This document shows positions 49,501-58,828 of a DNA stretch of 64,000 nt, piece after piece (the stretch's first letter is position 1; each line of letters opens with the position of its first letter). This stretch comes from Maylandia zebra (Eukaryota > Chordata > Actinopteri > Cichliformes > Cichlidae). The position numbers and the translations under genes are program-made. The DNA lies in assembly GCF_041146795.1 (NCBI RefSeq), contig NC_135174.1, positions 22,406,878 through 22,470,877 on the forward strand. Reading direction: 5' to 3'. The notes under the pieces are model-generated. The model was not told the origin of the DNA and searched no databases. It saw only the letters and a program-made list of their open reading frames with translations.

Positions 49501-52389
49501 GAGCTATCAGATACAGTACCACATTTTTACTGTCAAAGAATTTGCTGATCAGCAACCGTTCTCATGTTTTTTTTTATATCTTTTTTAGCGTTCTTATGTT
49601 TTAAAGCTAACTTTAGTAAAAGATACACCTTAATAGTTGATAGTGTTGTTCTGTTTGTCCTTTCCTACCGAAAAACATAATCATGCGCATCAATCTCTAC
49701 ACCCATTCTGGTGAATCAGAATCAAATAGGTTCTAGAAATCAGTGACGATACCCAGCCCTATATGAAAGTCACAGAGAAAGATATAGCAGGGTATGCTTT
49801 ACACTGCTTTATCTTTTCTACACTGGGCCTAGTGCCTGTCGAACAAAGCCAAGAGGTTTGCTTGGGGGTTTGTCTTACCGAAAAACGTAATCATGGCCAT
49901 CGATCTCCACCCCCTTCTTTGAGCCGTTCAGGATTCCTCCAGTACCTACCACAGCACAGCGCACACAACCGTCACCACCGGGTTTTGGGAGGAGCAACGG
50001 CTCTTTTGGCTTTGGAATCAACTTCACTGACTTCATCACATCTGCAAACCAAAAGAAAAATTCAAAAATGTGTTTACTCTGAGTGCTGTAGTTCCAGCAT
50101 AGTAATGTATCCTGTATATGAAAACAATGAAGCAAGATGAAGGCCATAACTCTTATTCATGCATTAACAGCTGTTTCTTCAGCTTTACCTGACTCACCTG
50201 CTCATGTTTACTAAAAGGGACGAGAGCTTTCAGTGAGCAAAACTAGAGTAAATTTGTTATGGTCTGTGTGGAGGGAGGCATGAAAGGACCTAAATTGCAG
50301 ACTAAAACACAGAGGCCAAGCTGAAACTGAAAATGGTAGTTTTATTTGCTCCAGTGTTTAGCAATAAACTAAACTTGGTGATACAAAATAAACTTGTTAG
50401 GCTTGGCAAACAGACATATGAGGGAGGATGCAACACTGAACACAGGAAGGACTTAAATACAGACATGAGGTGATCAGGAGAAGTGGCAACACATGAGGAA
50501 ACAGCTGACACACATGAACATAACGACGTCACAGGGGAAACTTAAAACTAAACTGGGGACCTCTTTCAAAATATAACAGGAAACATAATGAAATGCAGAC
50601 AAGAACTTAAAGTTCATGTTGTCATGAACTGACCAGAGCTAGAACAAAAGTGCAACAAGAAAACCTGGAGCTCCTGAAGTAGTCCAAAACAAAAGACTAT
50701 GAAAGGCACTTAGTCTGGGTTGACAAATCAAAAAACAACCTCAAACAAACAAACTTAAGATCTTTTATTTTTTTTTATAGCTGCTCCCCTCATTCCTTGT
50801 GAACTCAGCTGTTGCTAACTTCATTGTTTTAGCCCCTTGTCAGCCAATCAGCATTCAACTAACACATGGGGTCATTAATGTAGAGCAACATGCAGCTAGG
50901 ATTTTGGAGGACTGAAAGTGCTGGTTTGAAACCACTCTCAGAAAGCAAATACACACAGCTGGACACAAGCTTGGTACCATAAATTCACAGCAAGCCTGGG
51001 TTTGAATTCAGCCCTGGTCTTTCTGCGTAGAGTCTGCATATTGCAGGTGGTAACCTATAGCAACACCATGTGACCCTGAATTGGATAAGCATAGGAAAAT
51101 GGATAGGGGAACATTGATTTGAGAAGTAGCCTCAAGTCGCCTATTCATGTGCCAAAAAGTTGCTTGAGGATGTGTCATAACAAAAGAAAATAGGTGTGTC
51201 ACTAAAAGACCTACCGTCGTACTTGAACTCCATAAAACCGAAAGGATTGTTAAAATGTGAGAGCCGATTCCACTCGCTCATGTTGATGTTGTCCTTGTGT
51301 AGAAACAAACGTATGTTTGGAAGAAAAGCCTTCTTAAAGTTTTCATCGTCAGAGTTTCGCAGAGACTGGGCACATGCCTGAAAATCATAAAACTATTAAA
51401 TACAGGAAATTAGCCAAAGACAGAATTTGCTGTGATATAATTATCCAACTCTATTAAATAACATCCTTGAATAATTCAAAACGGGGAGAACCAAATGACA
51501 GAAAAAATGTAATAAAGCAAGAGTAAAATAAGTGTTAGCATTAGCCATGTGCCAGATAGTTATTTTTAAACATCTGTATTGGTTTCAGCAGAGAATTTCA
51601 TAATTGGTGCATCACTGCAGGAAAGAGTGAAGGCAGACATATGCGAAGCCACAAAGGTAGAAAAACAGCTCCACAAAATGAAAATAATGAATTTAAAGGG
51701 GGAAACAAGGTACATGTATAGGTCACAAGGAAAACGATTGACTGCTTGGCTGAGCAGAATTCAGTGCTGCCTATACCCAAACACAGAAAAGTTAGGAACT
51801 GCATTTATATTACTTCTCTCATATGCTCGTATGCTTACTGTCGGTCTAGGTGGTGCATCCTGGTTATAAACATCATCAAAATCCCACTGAGGAAGCTTTG
51901 TGAAATTTATTTTGTAGAGGATAGGCATAGGAGTCTCAGCCATGGCTCCGCGTGTAGGGGTTTTAGATTTTGTCACTGGGTTCATTTTTGTTGAAATAAC
52001 TTTTGCTATGCCAGCTGTGGTACACACAAAAGGTGGTGCAGATGTCTTTTTGATTTTTCCCAAAAATGTAATGACACTGTCAAGAGAAAAATGTTCCCAT
52101 TTGTGTCCATTTTTTCCTGAGAAAGTTGTCCTCCTGAATCAGGAATTAGGCAGAAATGCAACAGAGGTAACAAATGACAAACAAATAGCAAAGTACAAAT
52201 AACAGAACTAGCAAATCAGTTCACAGTTCCCTTTTTAATGATTCTTTATATCAACACAAAATATTAAAAAACAAAGAAAAAAAACCCAACTGACCTTTTT
52301 GATAAATGTTCCTGTGACAGAATAAACACCAGAAAACCAACAGTTACAAAAACGAGCAAAGAAAAAATCCTGAACTTTTGGACCGCCAT
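43531..52389 (-). CDS. st6galnac: ST6GALNAC-family alpha-2,6-sialyltransferase
   Basis: Nine exons on the - strand join in phase: 52389-52295, 52133-51839, 51377-51215, 50041-49879, 49206-49068, 48980-48877, 47906-47823, 46614-46515 and 43704-43531, giving 438 residues. It is a type II Golgi protein: a short basic N-tail, a membrane anchor at about residues 8-24, a stem coded by exon 2, then the catalytic domain. Sialyl motif L is in exons 4-5 ([13 protein letters not shown], then IDGHDYVFR), motif S in exon 8 ([17 protein letters not shown]), and the VS-type 'FYSNHDY' block in exon 9. The family transfers sialic acid to GalNAc of O-glycans. The motifs fit the ST6GALNAC1/2 branch best; the exact paralog is not certain. 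The start was chosen because it gives the anchor next to KFR and no stronger upstream start was found. The last intron holds a Tc1 transposon. A Polinton relic begins ~110 bp upstream of the start. Confidence 0.9.
43911..43949. repeat. Inverted repeat in the last sialyltransferase intron
   Basis: The arms at 43911-43925 and 43935-43949 (15 bp) are exact reverse complements around a 9-base loop. Confidence 0.8.
44060..44155 (-). repeat. SINE-like fragment
   Basis: Antisense landmarks of the family at 39135-39500: 'tttgaacccaggagcttctt', then 'gctgtgaggcaacagtgc'. Confidence 0.55.
44182..45657 (-). mobile_element. Tc1-like transposon, near full length, TA-flanked, defective
   Basis: Terminal inverted repeats of ~210 bp (44182-44396 and 45445-45657) start 'cagtcgcttgcaaaagtatt' and end in the complementary sequence. 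TA target duplications lie at 44180-44181 and 45658-45659. The - strand frame 45245-44400 covers most of a Tc1 transposase (281 residues), including 'FQQDNDPEH' (second Asp) and '[11 protein letters not shown]' (Glu). About 25 residues carrying the first catalytic Asp are missing just before RYVWRKTN. The N-terminal HTH region upstream is also shortened and out of frame. It cannot make active enzyme but may be mobilised in trans. Confidence 0.92.
46700..47600 (-). mobile_element. Degenerate Tc1-like transposon in sialyltransferase intron 7
   Basis: Antisense Tc1 transposase blocks can be followed in order: '[11 protein letters not shown]', a remnant of the SPDLNPIE motif, at about 46800-46830, and the 'ggcagtcatttcc', 'aaggacattgttctagaagt' and 'agagagtagaggctttttc' blocks at 47140-47270. 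The frame is thoroughly broken. Confidence 0.65.
48510..48650 (-). repeat. SINE-like fragment
   Basis: Diverged antisense blocks ('gtttttggactgaggga', 'gagaacacggaaactccaca') of the 39135-39500 family, in intron 6. Confidence 0.5.
49669..49707 (-). other. Duplicate of the end of sialyltransferase exon 4 (possible 39-nt cassette exon)
   Basis: In the intron between exons 4 and 5, the - strand reads an AG-acceptor-like CACCAG, then 39 bases coding [13 protein letters not shown], then a GTAGG donor-like site. This matches the 3' end of exon 4 ([17 protein letters not shown]). The differences are mostly synonymous. It enters and leaves in the same phase as exon 4's exit, so including it would keep the frame. 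It may be a relic of exon or gene duplication. Confidence 0.7.
50255..50640. repeat. Possible dispersed repeat in sialyltransferase intron 3
   Basis: Blocks such as 'gaaggacttaaatacagac' and 'gaggaaacagctgacacac' look like a dispersed teleost repeat, and the general layout recalls 15170-15560. No terminal repeats or coding domain are visible. Confidence 0.35.
50985..51105 (+). repeat. SINE-like fragment in sialyltransferase intron 3
   Basis: Sense-strand pieces of the 39135-39500 family: 'cacagcaagcctgggtttga', 'tagagtctgcatattgca', 'gaccctgaattggataagc'. Confidence 0.55.
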
Positions 52390-52496
52390 CACTGCTGAGT
52401 GAAGGCTTTGCTGTTTAATTAAAAAGAAAAGTATTTTCTCTTTCTTCTGAGATTTGCTCAGAGGTCGAAAAACCACCTGGAGTATTTAACAACTTG

Positions 52497-52715
52497 ATGT
52501 GACTGCTGAGAATTCACAAAGACACAAGTGAGATAGCACTAGTTCAAGATGGCAGCCAACCAAACCAGTTGTGCGACTGCTGATTTTCACAAAGACACAA
52601 GTAAGATAGCACTAGTTCAAGATAGTGGCCAACCAAACCGGTTGTGTGACTGCTGAGAGTTCACAAAGACACAAGTAAGATGGCACTAGTTTAAGATGAC
52701 ACCCGGTTTGACCGG
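52497..52715 (+). repeat. Three tandem ~73-bp repeats at the Polinton edge
   Basis: Three successive units share 'tgtgactgctgag', 'tcacaaagacacaagt', 'agatagcactagttcaagat' and 'ccaaccaaaccggtt'-type blocks, with the third most diverged. They fill the gap between the sialyltransferase start codon and the first Polinton ORF. They may be part of the Polinton end or a shared promoter region. Confidence 0.8.
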
Positions 52716-52774
52716 TTTCGTGCGTGTGCGCATGCGCGTTCAGGTGTGCTACCCATACCACAGCCACTCTAGGT

Positions 52775-53449
52775 ATGTCTTCAGGAGTATGCAGTCGGGG
52801 TCCTCAACGTAAAAAGCAACGCTGTGAAAACCCCGTAGATGGGACTGTATTTAAGTTAGAATATCAAGGCGCCGAAGGGTATGTGTATGCCATTAAATAT
52901 ACCGAAGGGGCAGTTGTGCTTAGTGTAGATTGTGGCGAGGGATTGTTTTGGGGGGAACCCCAAGTCATGTCTACTAAAAACTGGAAGCTCTTCCGCACCG
53001 TAGTGTGCGCGGACCTGGACAATGTGGGCTTCCCAGAGCTGCTGTATGTTTCCCAGTGGAACAGTGCATCAGGCCCTGAGCTTTACAGGGTTGAGGCTGA
53101 TCGTTTCAATCGCAACCCTGACGACTTTATTTTTCTCAGTGTATGTGATGACAGGGATAGTCTTATTGCTTTCAGAGGGCTTGAAAACTGGAGGTTAAAT
53201 CCTTACCCTCTAAACCTCGAAGAGCGCACAAGATAGTTTAACGACTTGTTTTTTATACAGTGGTGCGACTGGAGAGGTTTGTCGCGTCTGTTTAGCCAGA
53301 TTGATGACGCGATCAAGAGGGACAGACTCAACACTGCGTACGAGAGTATTAGAAAACGCCTTGTTTTTGACGATCTGGCGAGTTGTCCGAAGACTGGTTT
53401 GCCTGCTACGCTGTGCAAACCTAAAATCATAAGACCTTCCGACAACTAA
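52775..53449 (+). pseudogene. Polinton-associated ORF of unknown function, one in-frame stop
   Basis: From the ATG at 52775 the frame codes 153 residues to a TAG at 53234-53236, then continues open in the same frame for 71 more codons to the TAA at 53447-53449. No domain is recognised. The first part is mixed alpha/beta-like with several Cys; the second part is basic and contains a helical stretch around 'RLFSQIDDAIKRDRLNTAYE'. A short intron that removes the TAG (53194-53260) would shift the frame, so a nonsense change is the simpler reading. An AATAAA lies at 53452-53457. It sits just upstream of the next Polinton ORF. Confidence 0.55.
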
Positions 53450-53460
53450 ACAATAAACTG

Positions 53461-53539
53461 GTAGGTTTAATGTGCGGGTGTGTAGGGTTGCGTGTGTATC
53501 TATGTGACAAATTAAGAGCTTGTGGTTTTCATTTTACAG
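53461..53539 (+). other. Candidate 79-bp intron between two Polinton ORFs
   Basis: A strong donor (CTG/GTAGGT) lies right after the AATAAA of the first ORF, and a pyrimidine-rich acceptor (TTTCATTTTACAG) lies 9 bases before the ATG of the second. The placement suggests alternative polyadenylation or splicing between the two ORFs. Confidence 0.45.
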
Positions 53540-53547
53540 AGCATGAC

Positions 53548-54105
53548 ATGCAGTCGTGGGACCTGTCAGAGTCACCATCAACAGCGCTGCTAATCCCGAC
53601 CCCCCAGACTCCACCACCTTCACCACAATGCTCGCAAGACCCCCTCATATCAGACCTGTGGGAGGAAACTGTAATCGACATCAAACTCGCAACTCTCCAC
53701 CTGTTGATGTTGGCGTTGAATGAGTTTCTACAAGAGACATGTCACGGATGCCAAACAGGCCACCCCAGTCAGGTGCAACACAGCTGCTTGCAGGAATTGT
53801 CTGAGTATTTCTTCGACACCTACTATGATGATGTGATGATAAGGCTCCAGATTGACCGATTCATCCCAGCCATCCGGCTGTTTGTACGCTCATACACTGT
53901 AGATGGGACTGGAACACAAATCCGCAGAGTTGCAGAACACATCATGTGTGAACTGAGATCAGAGCGACATATAGTATGCGCCATTAATGACAACATTGCG
54001 CATGCTCCGCATGATTGGAAACTACTGGGCTGGGAGACACCTGGTTTAATGTGTCCTGTTCAAGTATCCATTGTCTGTGTTTGTGTATGTGTGAAAATTA
54101 AATAA
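53548..54105 (+). CDS. Polinton-associated ORF with Cys/His cluster, unknown function
   Basis: A 185-residue frame starts at MQSWDLSESPS. It has a Pro/Ser-rich N-terminus and a Cys/His cluster (CHGCQTGHPSQVQHSCL, about residues 70-86) that could bind zinc, then a helical C-terminal half. The TAA stop overlaps an AATAAA at 54101-54106. Just upstream, GTAGGT at 53461 and TTTTACAG ending at 53539 define a plausible 79-bp intron in the leader; the longer frame from 53470 would start inside it. I do not recognise the family. Its position before the integrase suggests an accessory or early-type gene, which is inference. Confidence 0.55.
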   Translation: MQSWDLSESPSTALLIPTPQTPPPSPQCSQDPLISDLWEETVIDIKLATLHLLMLALNEFLQETCHGCQTGHPSQVQHSCLQELSEYFFDTYYDDVMIRLQIDRFIPAIRLFVRSYTVDGTGTQIRRVAEHIMCELRSERHIVCAINDNIAHAPHDWKLLGWETPGLMCPVQVSIVCVCVCVKIK

Positions 54106-54152
54106 AAAGACGTGTTAACATCAACATCTTAGTCATTTGTGGTTTGTAAATC

Positions 54153-55214
54153 ATGGAAAGCACATTGCATAAAATATATAATGATCCAGCCCATCCTGCG
54201 GGGTTGGCCAGTTTAAATAAGCTACGTATAGCGGCAGGGGAGGCATCAGGTGTAACACCTCCACTTTCTAAGGTCAAACATTATTTAGAACAAGACGACA
54301 CTTACACACTCCATAAACCTGCGAGGATCCACTTCCCCAGAAATAGAGTATTGGTGACAGGGGTCGACAAACAGTTTCAAGCCGATCTGGTTGACATGTG
54401 TGAATATGTGGCAGATAATGATAATGTGAGATATCTGCTAACATGTATAGATGTATTCTCAAAATACGCATGGGTTAGATGCCTAACAAACAAGTCAGGG
54501 ACTGCTGTATCAGCTGCTTTTGAGGATATACTTAGTGAGGGTAGGATCCCTGTGAAACTACAAACAGATGAAGGCAAAGAGTTTTATAATACAACCTTTA
54601 AACAGCTAATGAAGCGATATAATATCAAGCATTTCTCAACAGCTAGCGAGGTTAAATGCAGTATTGTCGAGAGATTCAGTCATAGCTTCAAGGGTAGAAT
54701 GTGGAAGTACTTAACATCAGCCAACTCCCGGAGATATGTAGATGTCATACAAGATCTCCCACAAGCATATAACAATGCTTATCACAGATCTATCCAAATG
54801 GCTCCGGCAGAGGTGAATAAGGATAATGAGAAGTCGCTGTACAAAACGAGGCCTAAGAGGGACCTGCGCTTTAAATTTAATATTGGTGACACTGTACGAA
54901 TATCAAAACTGAGAGGAAAGTTTCGAAAAGGATACGAGCAGACCTACACCAATGAGATTTTCACAGTCAAGGAACGTATAGGGAGACAGCCCCCAGTGTA
55001 CAGACTAGCGGATCTAGCAGGAGAGGTATTGAAAGGGTCATTTTATGAGACTGAGGTACAACGTGTGGTTGTTGATGAAAACAAAACATTTAAAATTGAA
55101 AACATATTGGCTAGAAAAAAAGTGGGTCGGAAAAAGCAGGTGCTAGTGAAATGGCTAGGATGGCCCAACAGCTTTAATTCGTGGATTCCAGAAAAAGACA
55201 TTGTTGAGGCGTAA
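54153..55214 (+). CDS. Polinton integrase with C-terminal chromodomain
   Basis: The 353-residue frame is open from ATG to TAA. The catalytic core has D78 (in FQADLVDM), D139 (QTDEGKEF) and E173 (IVERF), a DDE triad with 33 residues between the last two, close to the usual 35. 'YLLTCIDVFSKYAWV' is the typical rve-fold strand. An SH3-like segment (about 245-285) precedes a chromodomain (about 312-351, with VKWLGWPNSFNSWIP). Polinton integrases insert the linear element and leave 6-bp target duplications. It differs from retroviral or Ty3 integrase by standing alone, with no gag, protease or RT in front. It is followed closely by the penton-like gene. Confidence 0.92.
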   Translation: MESTLHKIYNDPAHPAGLASLNKLRIAAGEASGVTPPLSKVKHYLEQDDTYTLHKPARIHFPRNRVLVTGVDKQFQADLVDMCEYVADNDNVRYLLTCIDVFSKYAWVRCLTNKSGTAVSAAFEDILSEGRIPVKLQTDEGKEFYNTTFKQLMKRYNIKHFSTASEVKCSIVERFSHSFKGRMWKYLTSANSRRYVDVIQDLPQAYNNAYHRSIQMAPAEVNKDNEKSLYKTRPKRDLRFKFNIGDTVRISKLRGKFRKGYEQTYTNEIFTVKERIGRQPPVYRLADLAGEVLKGSFYETEVQRVVVDENKTFKIENILARKKVGRKKQVLVKWLGWPNSFNSWIPEKDIVEA

Positions 55215-55275
55215 TTAACTCAGATGACGCGGCTCTACACACATTCATTCAACACTGAGCATAGACTGAGAAAGC

Positions 55276-55983
55276 ATGAATAAAAAGAACAACAATGCAG
55301 GCTTCTATGTAAGCCTCTTCTCGAATGCTTCAGCACATGTTCACCCGGGTAATAAGATATCTAATTTTAGAACAAAGCTAGCAAAACCTATTGTTTTGGA
55401 TCAGCCGTATGAGGTCGCTGTTATAGAGATACAGTACCCACGCATATGGCTGTCTTTTCCACAATCAGATTCGCAAGTGGAAATTCATGACCCAGTCAAA
55501 GATGGAACCATAGCCGTAACCATGATCGAACTGTCTGTGGGTCATTATACATCTGTGGAACAGATAATAAAAGAATTTAATTTTAAATGTCAGCAGCACC
55601 AAGCCACTGGAGACATTAAAATGCAATACAACGCAGTTAGTAACCATGCCTGTGTTATGGGGCCTAGGGGGACTATTCTCACATTTAGAGGGAGACTGGC
55701 GAAAATCCTAGGATTCAAAACAGGAGACCCGTTTGTACTTCATTATAAAAACACATATGCCCCGCACCCCGCAGACATATGCGGGGGAAAATATAACATC
55801 TTTATTTATGCAGATATCGTTGATTACCAGCTTGTGGGTGACGCCCACGCGAGGCTATTAAGAGCTATAAATATTACAGACGATGACCGCCGCTTGCCTA
55901 TTCTACAATTTGACAGTCCACACTACACACCTGTGTCAAAGACATTAATCGACGACAAAGAAATTGATTTGAAAGACGATTGA
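55276..55983 (+). CDS. Polinton minor capsid protein (penton-like, PX)
   Basis: An intact 235-residue frame lies 61 bp after the integrase. The start 'GFYVSLFSNASAHVHPGNKI' and the 'YEVAVIEIQYPR' block match the pattern of Polinton minor capsid proteins, which fold as a single jelly roll and are predicted to form the pentons at virion vertices. The C-terminus is acidic. No break is visible. The assignment rests on these patterns and on position between integrase and core/hexon genes. Confidence 0.72.
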   Translation: MNKKNNNAGFYVSLFSNASAHVHPGNKISNFRTKLAKPIVLDQPYEVAVIEIQYPRIWLSFPQSDSQVEIHDPVKDGTIAVTMIELSVGHYTSVEQIIKEFNFKCQQHQATGDIKMQYNAVSNHACVMGPRGTILTFRGRLAKILGFKTGDPFVLHYKNTYAPHPADICGGKYNIFIYADIVDYQLVGDAHARLLRAINITDDDRRLPILQFDSPHYTPVSKTLIDDKEIDLKDD

Positions 55984-56067
55984 AATCAACACATACACTT
56001 TTTATACGGCAAGGTGTTTGTCAAGTTACACTTCCGACCGATAACCAAGCATTTTTGAAAAAAAAGG

Positions 56068-57647
56068 ATGGCCGTCTACAACACTGATGACTCAAAATAT
56101 GTAAAATACTACTTATCACAGGCTGGTGGAGAGCTCGGAGGGTATGTTGGGACCAGTAGGGGAGACCGGGGATAGTTGTAACATTTTTCACATTTCTGTC
56201 TGTAAATTGGAGCTCTTTTAAGGTAGTGGATTCAAAATGTAATGCAAAGTATTTACATGTCTCTGCTATTAAATAGTGCCGCTATTTTCTCTGCAGCACA
56301 ATTACCCATTGCATGGTATGGCCTCAAACACGAAGAGTGAAATGTTACAATTAACCCCATAGTCTGGGTTAGTTGTAACATATCCTGGGGTGAAATGTAA
56401 CACAATGAAATAAGGGTACTGACAAAACATTAACATGTAATCTTTTTTATTCAACACATGAATGCACTTACATCCATTTATGTAGCTATGTGTGTGTGTG
56501 TGACAGAATGCAGAAATCTAGCTTTTGAACATATTCCAGCCCCCCAAAAAAGACAAATTATGGAATTTTCTGCAACTGAATATTTCATTAATTTTGGTTG
56601 GTCTTCCTTGAGTTTGGCCTCATTGGCTCAGTGGGCATTATAACCTGCAACTCTTGCACCAATTTTGAACATAACAATGGAGCTGAAAAAATGTAGTTGT
56701 TCACCAGCATCGCAATTCCATTACTTTTTATCATGGCTTACCTTGGTGTGGTTTGCAAAGTGCTTCAGAAAGGTGAGGAAATCTGTTTCTTGCACCCATC
56801 CTGATTTATTTCCACTACCAGTACTTCCTGCTGGTCCATCTCTGACACAGTGGTCTGCATAATGTATGTGTGGGAACACAAACAGTGGAGGAATTGTGTT
56901 GCCAATGGCATTAACCGCATATACAAAAGCGACCAGTGAACCTCTCTTTGCTGATGTCGTTGCCCCAACTTGTTTAATATAAGTTAAAGTAATAGTGTGG
57001 TAAGTTGTAACATCTGCATTATTGTTACAACTAACCCAGACTGTTGCTGTTACAACTGACCCAGACTCCTATAGCCATGAACTAGCTAACATTACAGCCA
57101 ACGGCTAAAACACTAGCACTAAAGACCCACACAGAATATATCCCCATAGACATACAAATAACATAATTTAAGTTTGATGAGTTTAGTTAAATTTAATTAA
57201 ATTGTCTGTGTTTGACGAAATGTGCTGATTTTTCACATGTGATAGCAGAACTGAATTGGGCATGCACAGGATGAGTCACATCATTTGAAACTTAGCCCTG
57301 ATTGGAGAAATTGGAAGTGTTACAACTGACCCACGTTACAACTATCCCCGGTCTCCCCTACACAATATGGGTCAGGGCAAACCACACCTAAAAACAGCCG
57401 CATCGGGCATAGTGTCTGATGTCATAACCAACATAACCAGACCCTCAACCACTAAGAGGGACGGTAACGGCTTGTATGTGTATGGTATATGCCCAAACCA
57501 TCTAAGACCCCACCCCCAGGGCAGCTGTTGTCTAAAAAGCGTAAAACCACAAAACCTAGCAGGAGAGCCACCAAACGGACACCGCCACGCAGAGTGAAAA
57601 GACCCAGAACCAGTCGTTCAAAAACTGCAGTGTTTGACATATTCTAA
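56068..57647 (+). pseudogene. Polinton basic core-like protein gene split by a transposon
   Basis: The 5' piece (56068-56158) starts MAVYNTDDSKYVKYYLS and is cut by the 1200-bp element at 56159-57358. The 3' piece (57361-57647) ends in a strongly Lys/Arg-rich tail (about 57510-57647) resembling adenovirus-type core proteins, with at least one further frame break between. Its stop codon abuts the ATG of the hexon-like gene. A DNA-binding or packaging role is inference from charge and gene order. Confidence 0.6.
56159..57358. mobile_element. Pogo-like non-autonomous transposon, 1200 bp, perfect TIRs
   Basis: The termini start GGGGAGACCGGGGATAGTTG and the first 24 bases are an exact reverse complement of the last 24. 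TA duplications lie at 56157-56158 and 57359-57360. Several subterminal 'gttacaact' repeats occur on both sides. No transposase frame is present. The related ends and zinc-finger transposase remnant at 61304-62298 point to a pogo-type (Tc1/mariner superfamily) source. The perfect ends imply a fairly recent insertion into the Polinton. Confidence 0.88.
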
Positions 57648-58828
57648 ATGGCACTGTTACACAGTCATTCTGGAGAATGTGTAAAAACAGAGCTGGACCT
57701 GTTTACTGTTCCCTACATACAGACTAGCATTGAGAAAAGTACATTTATCGAAATCCCACCTGTATCTGCAATCACTGATGGAGCGCCAATCGAGTTTTAC
57801 ATCTCATCGTCCGGTGAAGATTACCTGGATCTAAATGACTCATATATCTACATACGTGTGAGAATCACAAACGCTGATGGCTCAAACCTGGCTAGGGACG
57901 CTAATGTAGGATTTATTAATTATCCTGGATGCAGCATATTTAGTCAAGTCGATATTAATTTGGGAGACCGGCTCATTAGTCAATCATCCAACACATATCC
58001 ATACAGAGGTGTGATAGAATGTCTTATCAATTATAATAAGGACACTTTAGACACACAGTTCAGCACTGGGTTATTCTGTAAGGATACATCATCACACATG
58101 AATGACACATCTATAGAAGGAGAGAAGACCTGTCGCTGAAATTTATGCGCTCTAAAGACAAATTTGCTCTCATGACAGCGGATGCCAATGCATACAGATT
58201 TAAAATTGTCTCAGCCAGTCTCTTTGTCAAGAAAGTTAGTGTATCACTGAGCGTCAGACTTGCACACAGCAAGGCATTGCACCATGCAAACGCAAAATAC
58301 ACGGTAGACAGAGTGTCTTTAAAGACCTTCTCCATACCTGCAGGGGCTAGAATATCAACAAATGACAATTTATTTATGGGTAGGTTACCTAAATTTGTCA
58401 TCATTGCATTCATAGACAATGAAGCATACACTGGCTCCTACCAGTGTAATCCATTTCATTTTGAAAACTGCGATATAGAATTTATGTCTTTATATGCTGA
58501 TAGTCAGGCTTATCCTGCTAAACCATTCCAGCCAAATTTCCAGAGAAAACACTATACCAGAGAATTTTACCAGCTGATACAAACCACAGGAAGACATTTA
58601 AAGGACAGATCCTTGGCCATAACACGTGCCGACTTTGGTAACGGCTACACTTTATTCTGTTTCAATCTGGAAGCTGACGAAGGACATTCAGGGAATGTGT
58701 CGTGAATTAAAACTGGGAACGTGAGATTGGAAACCCGTTTCAGAAATCCACTACCCCGTACAGTGAACCTCTTGTGTTATTCTGTATTTGATTCTAACAT
58801 GAGACAAGTGCTCTTGGACTACTATTGA
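57648..58828 (+). pseudogene. Polinton major capsid protein (hexon-like, PY), broken
   Basis: The start (MALLHSHSGECVKTELDLF) and the blocks 'PIEFYISSSGEDYLDL' and 'INLGDRLISQSSNTYPYRG' are typical of the double-jelly-roll capsid protein of Polintons. The first frame stops at 58139. The second frame, from about 58145 to 58705, resumes after what looks like an internal deletion of several dozen codons. A third shift near 58705 is followed by the usual C-terminal block ending at the TGA at 58826-58828. The remaining coding length is well below the usual ~600 residues or more. It is not expected to make capsids. Confidence 0.82.

Noticed and set aside
52724..52774. Upstream extension of the first Polinton ORF
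   Set aside because: The extended frame begins with GTG inside a GT-rich stretch; the first ATG in frame is 52775.
53194..53260. 67-bp intron removing the TAG of the first Polinton ORF
   Set aside because: Splicing there would shift the downstream frame, whereas unspliced reading keeps the frame; a nonsense change fits better.
54153..55214. Integrase as part of a retrovirus or Ty3 retrotransposon
   Set aside because: There is no gag, aspartic protease or reverse transcriptase in front, and no LTRs. Capsid genes of the Polinton type follow immediately.
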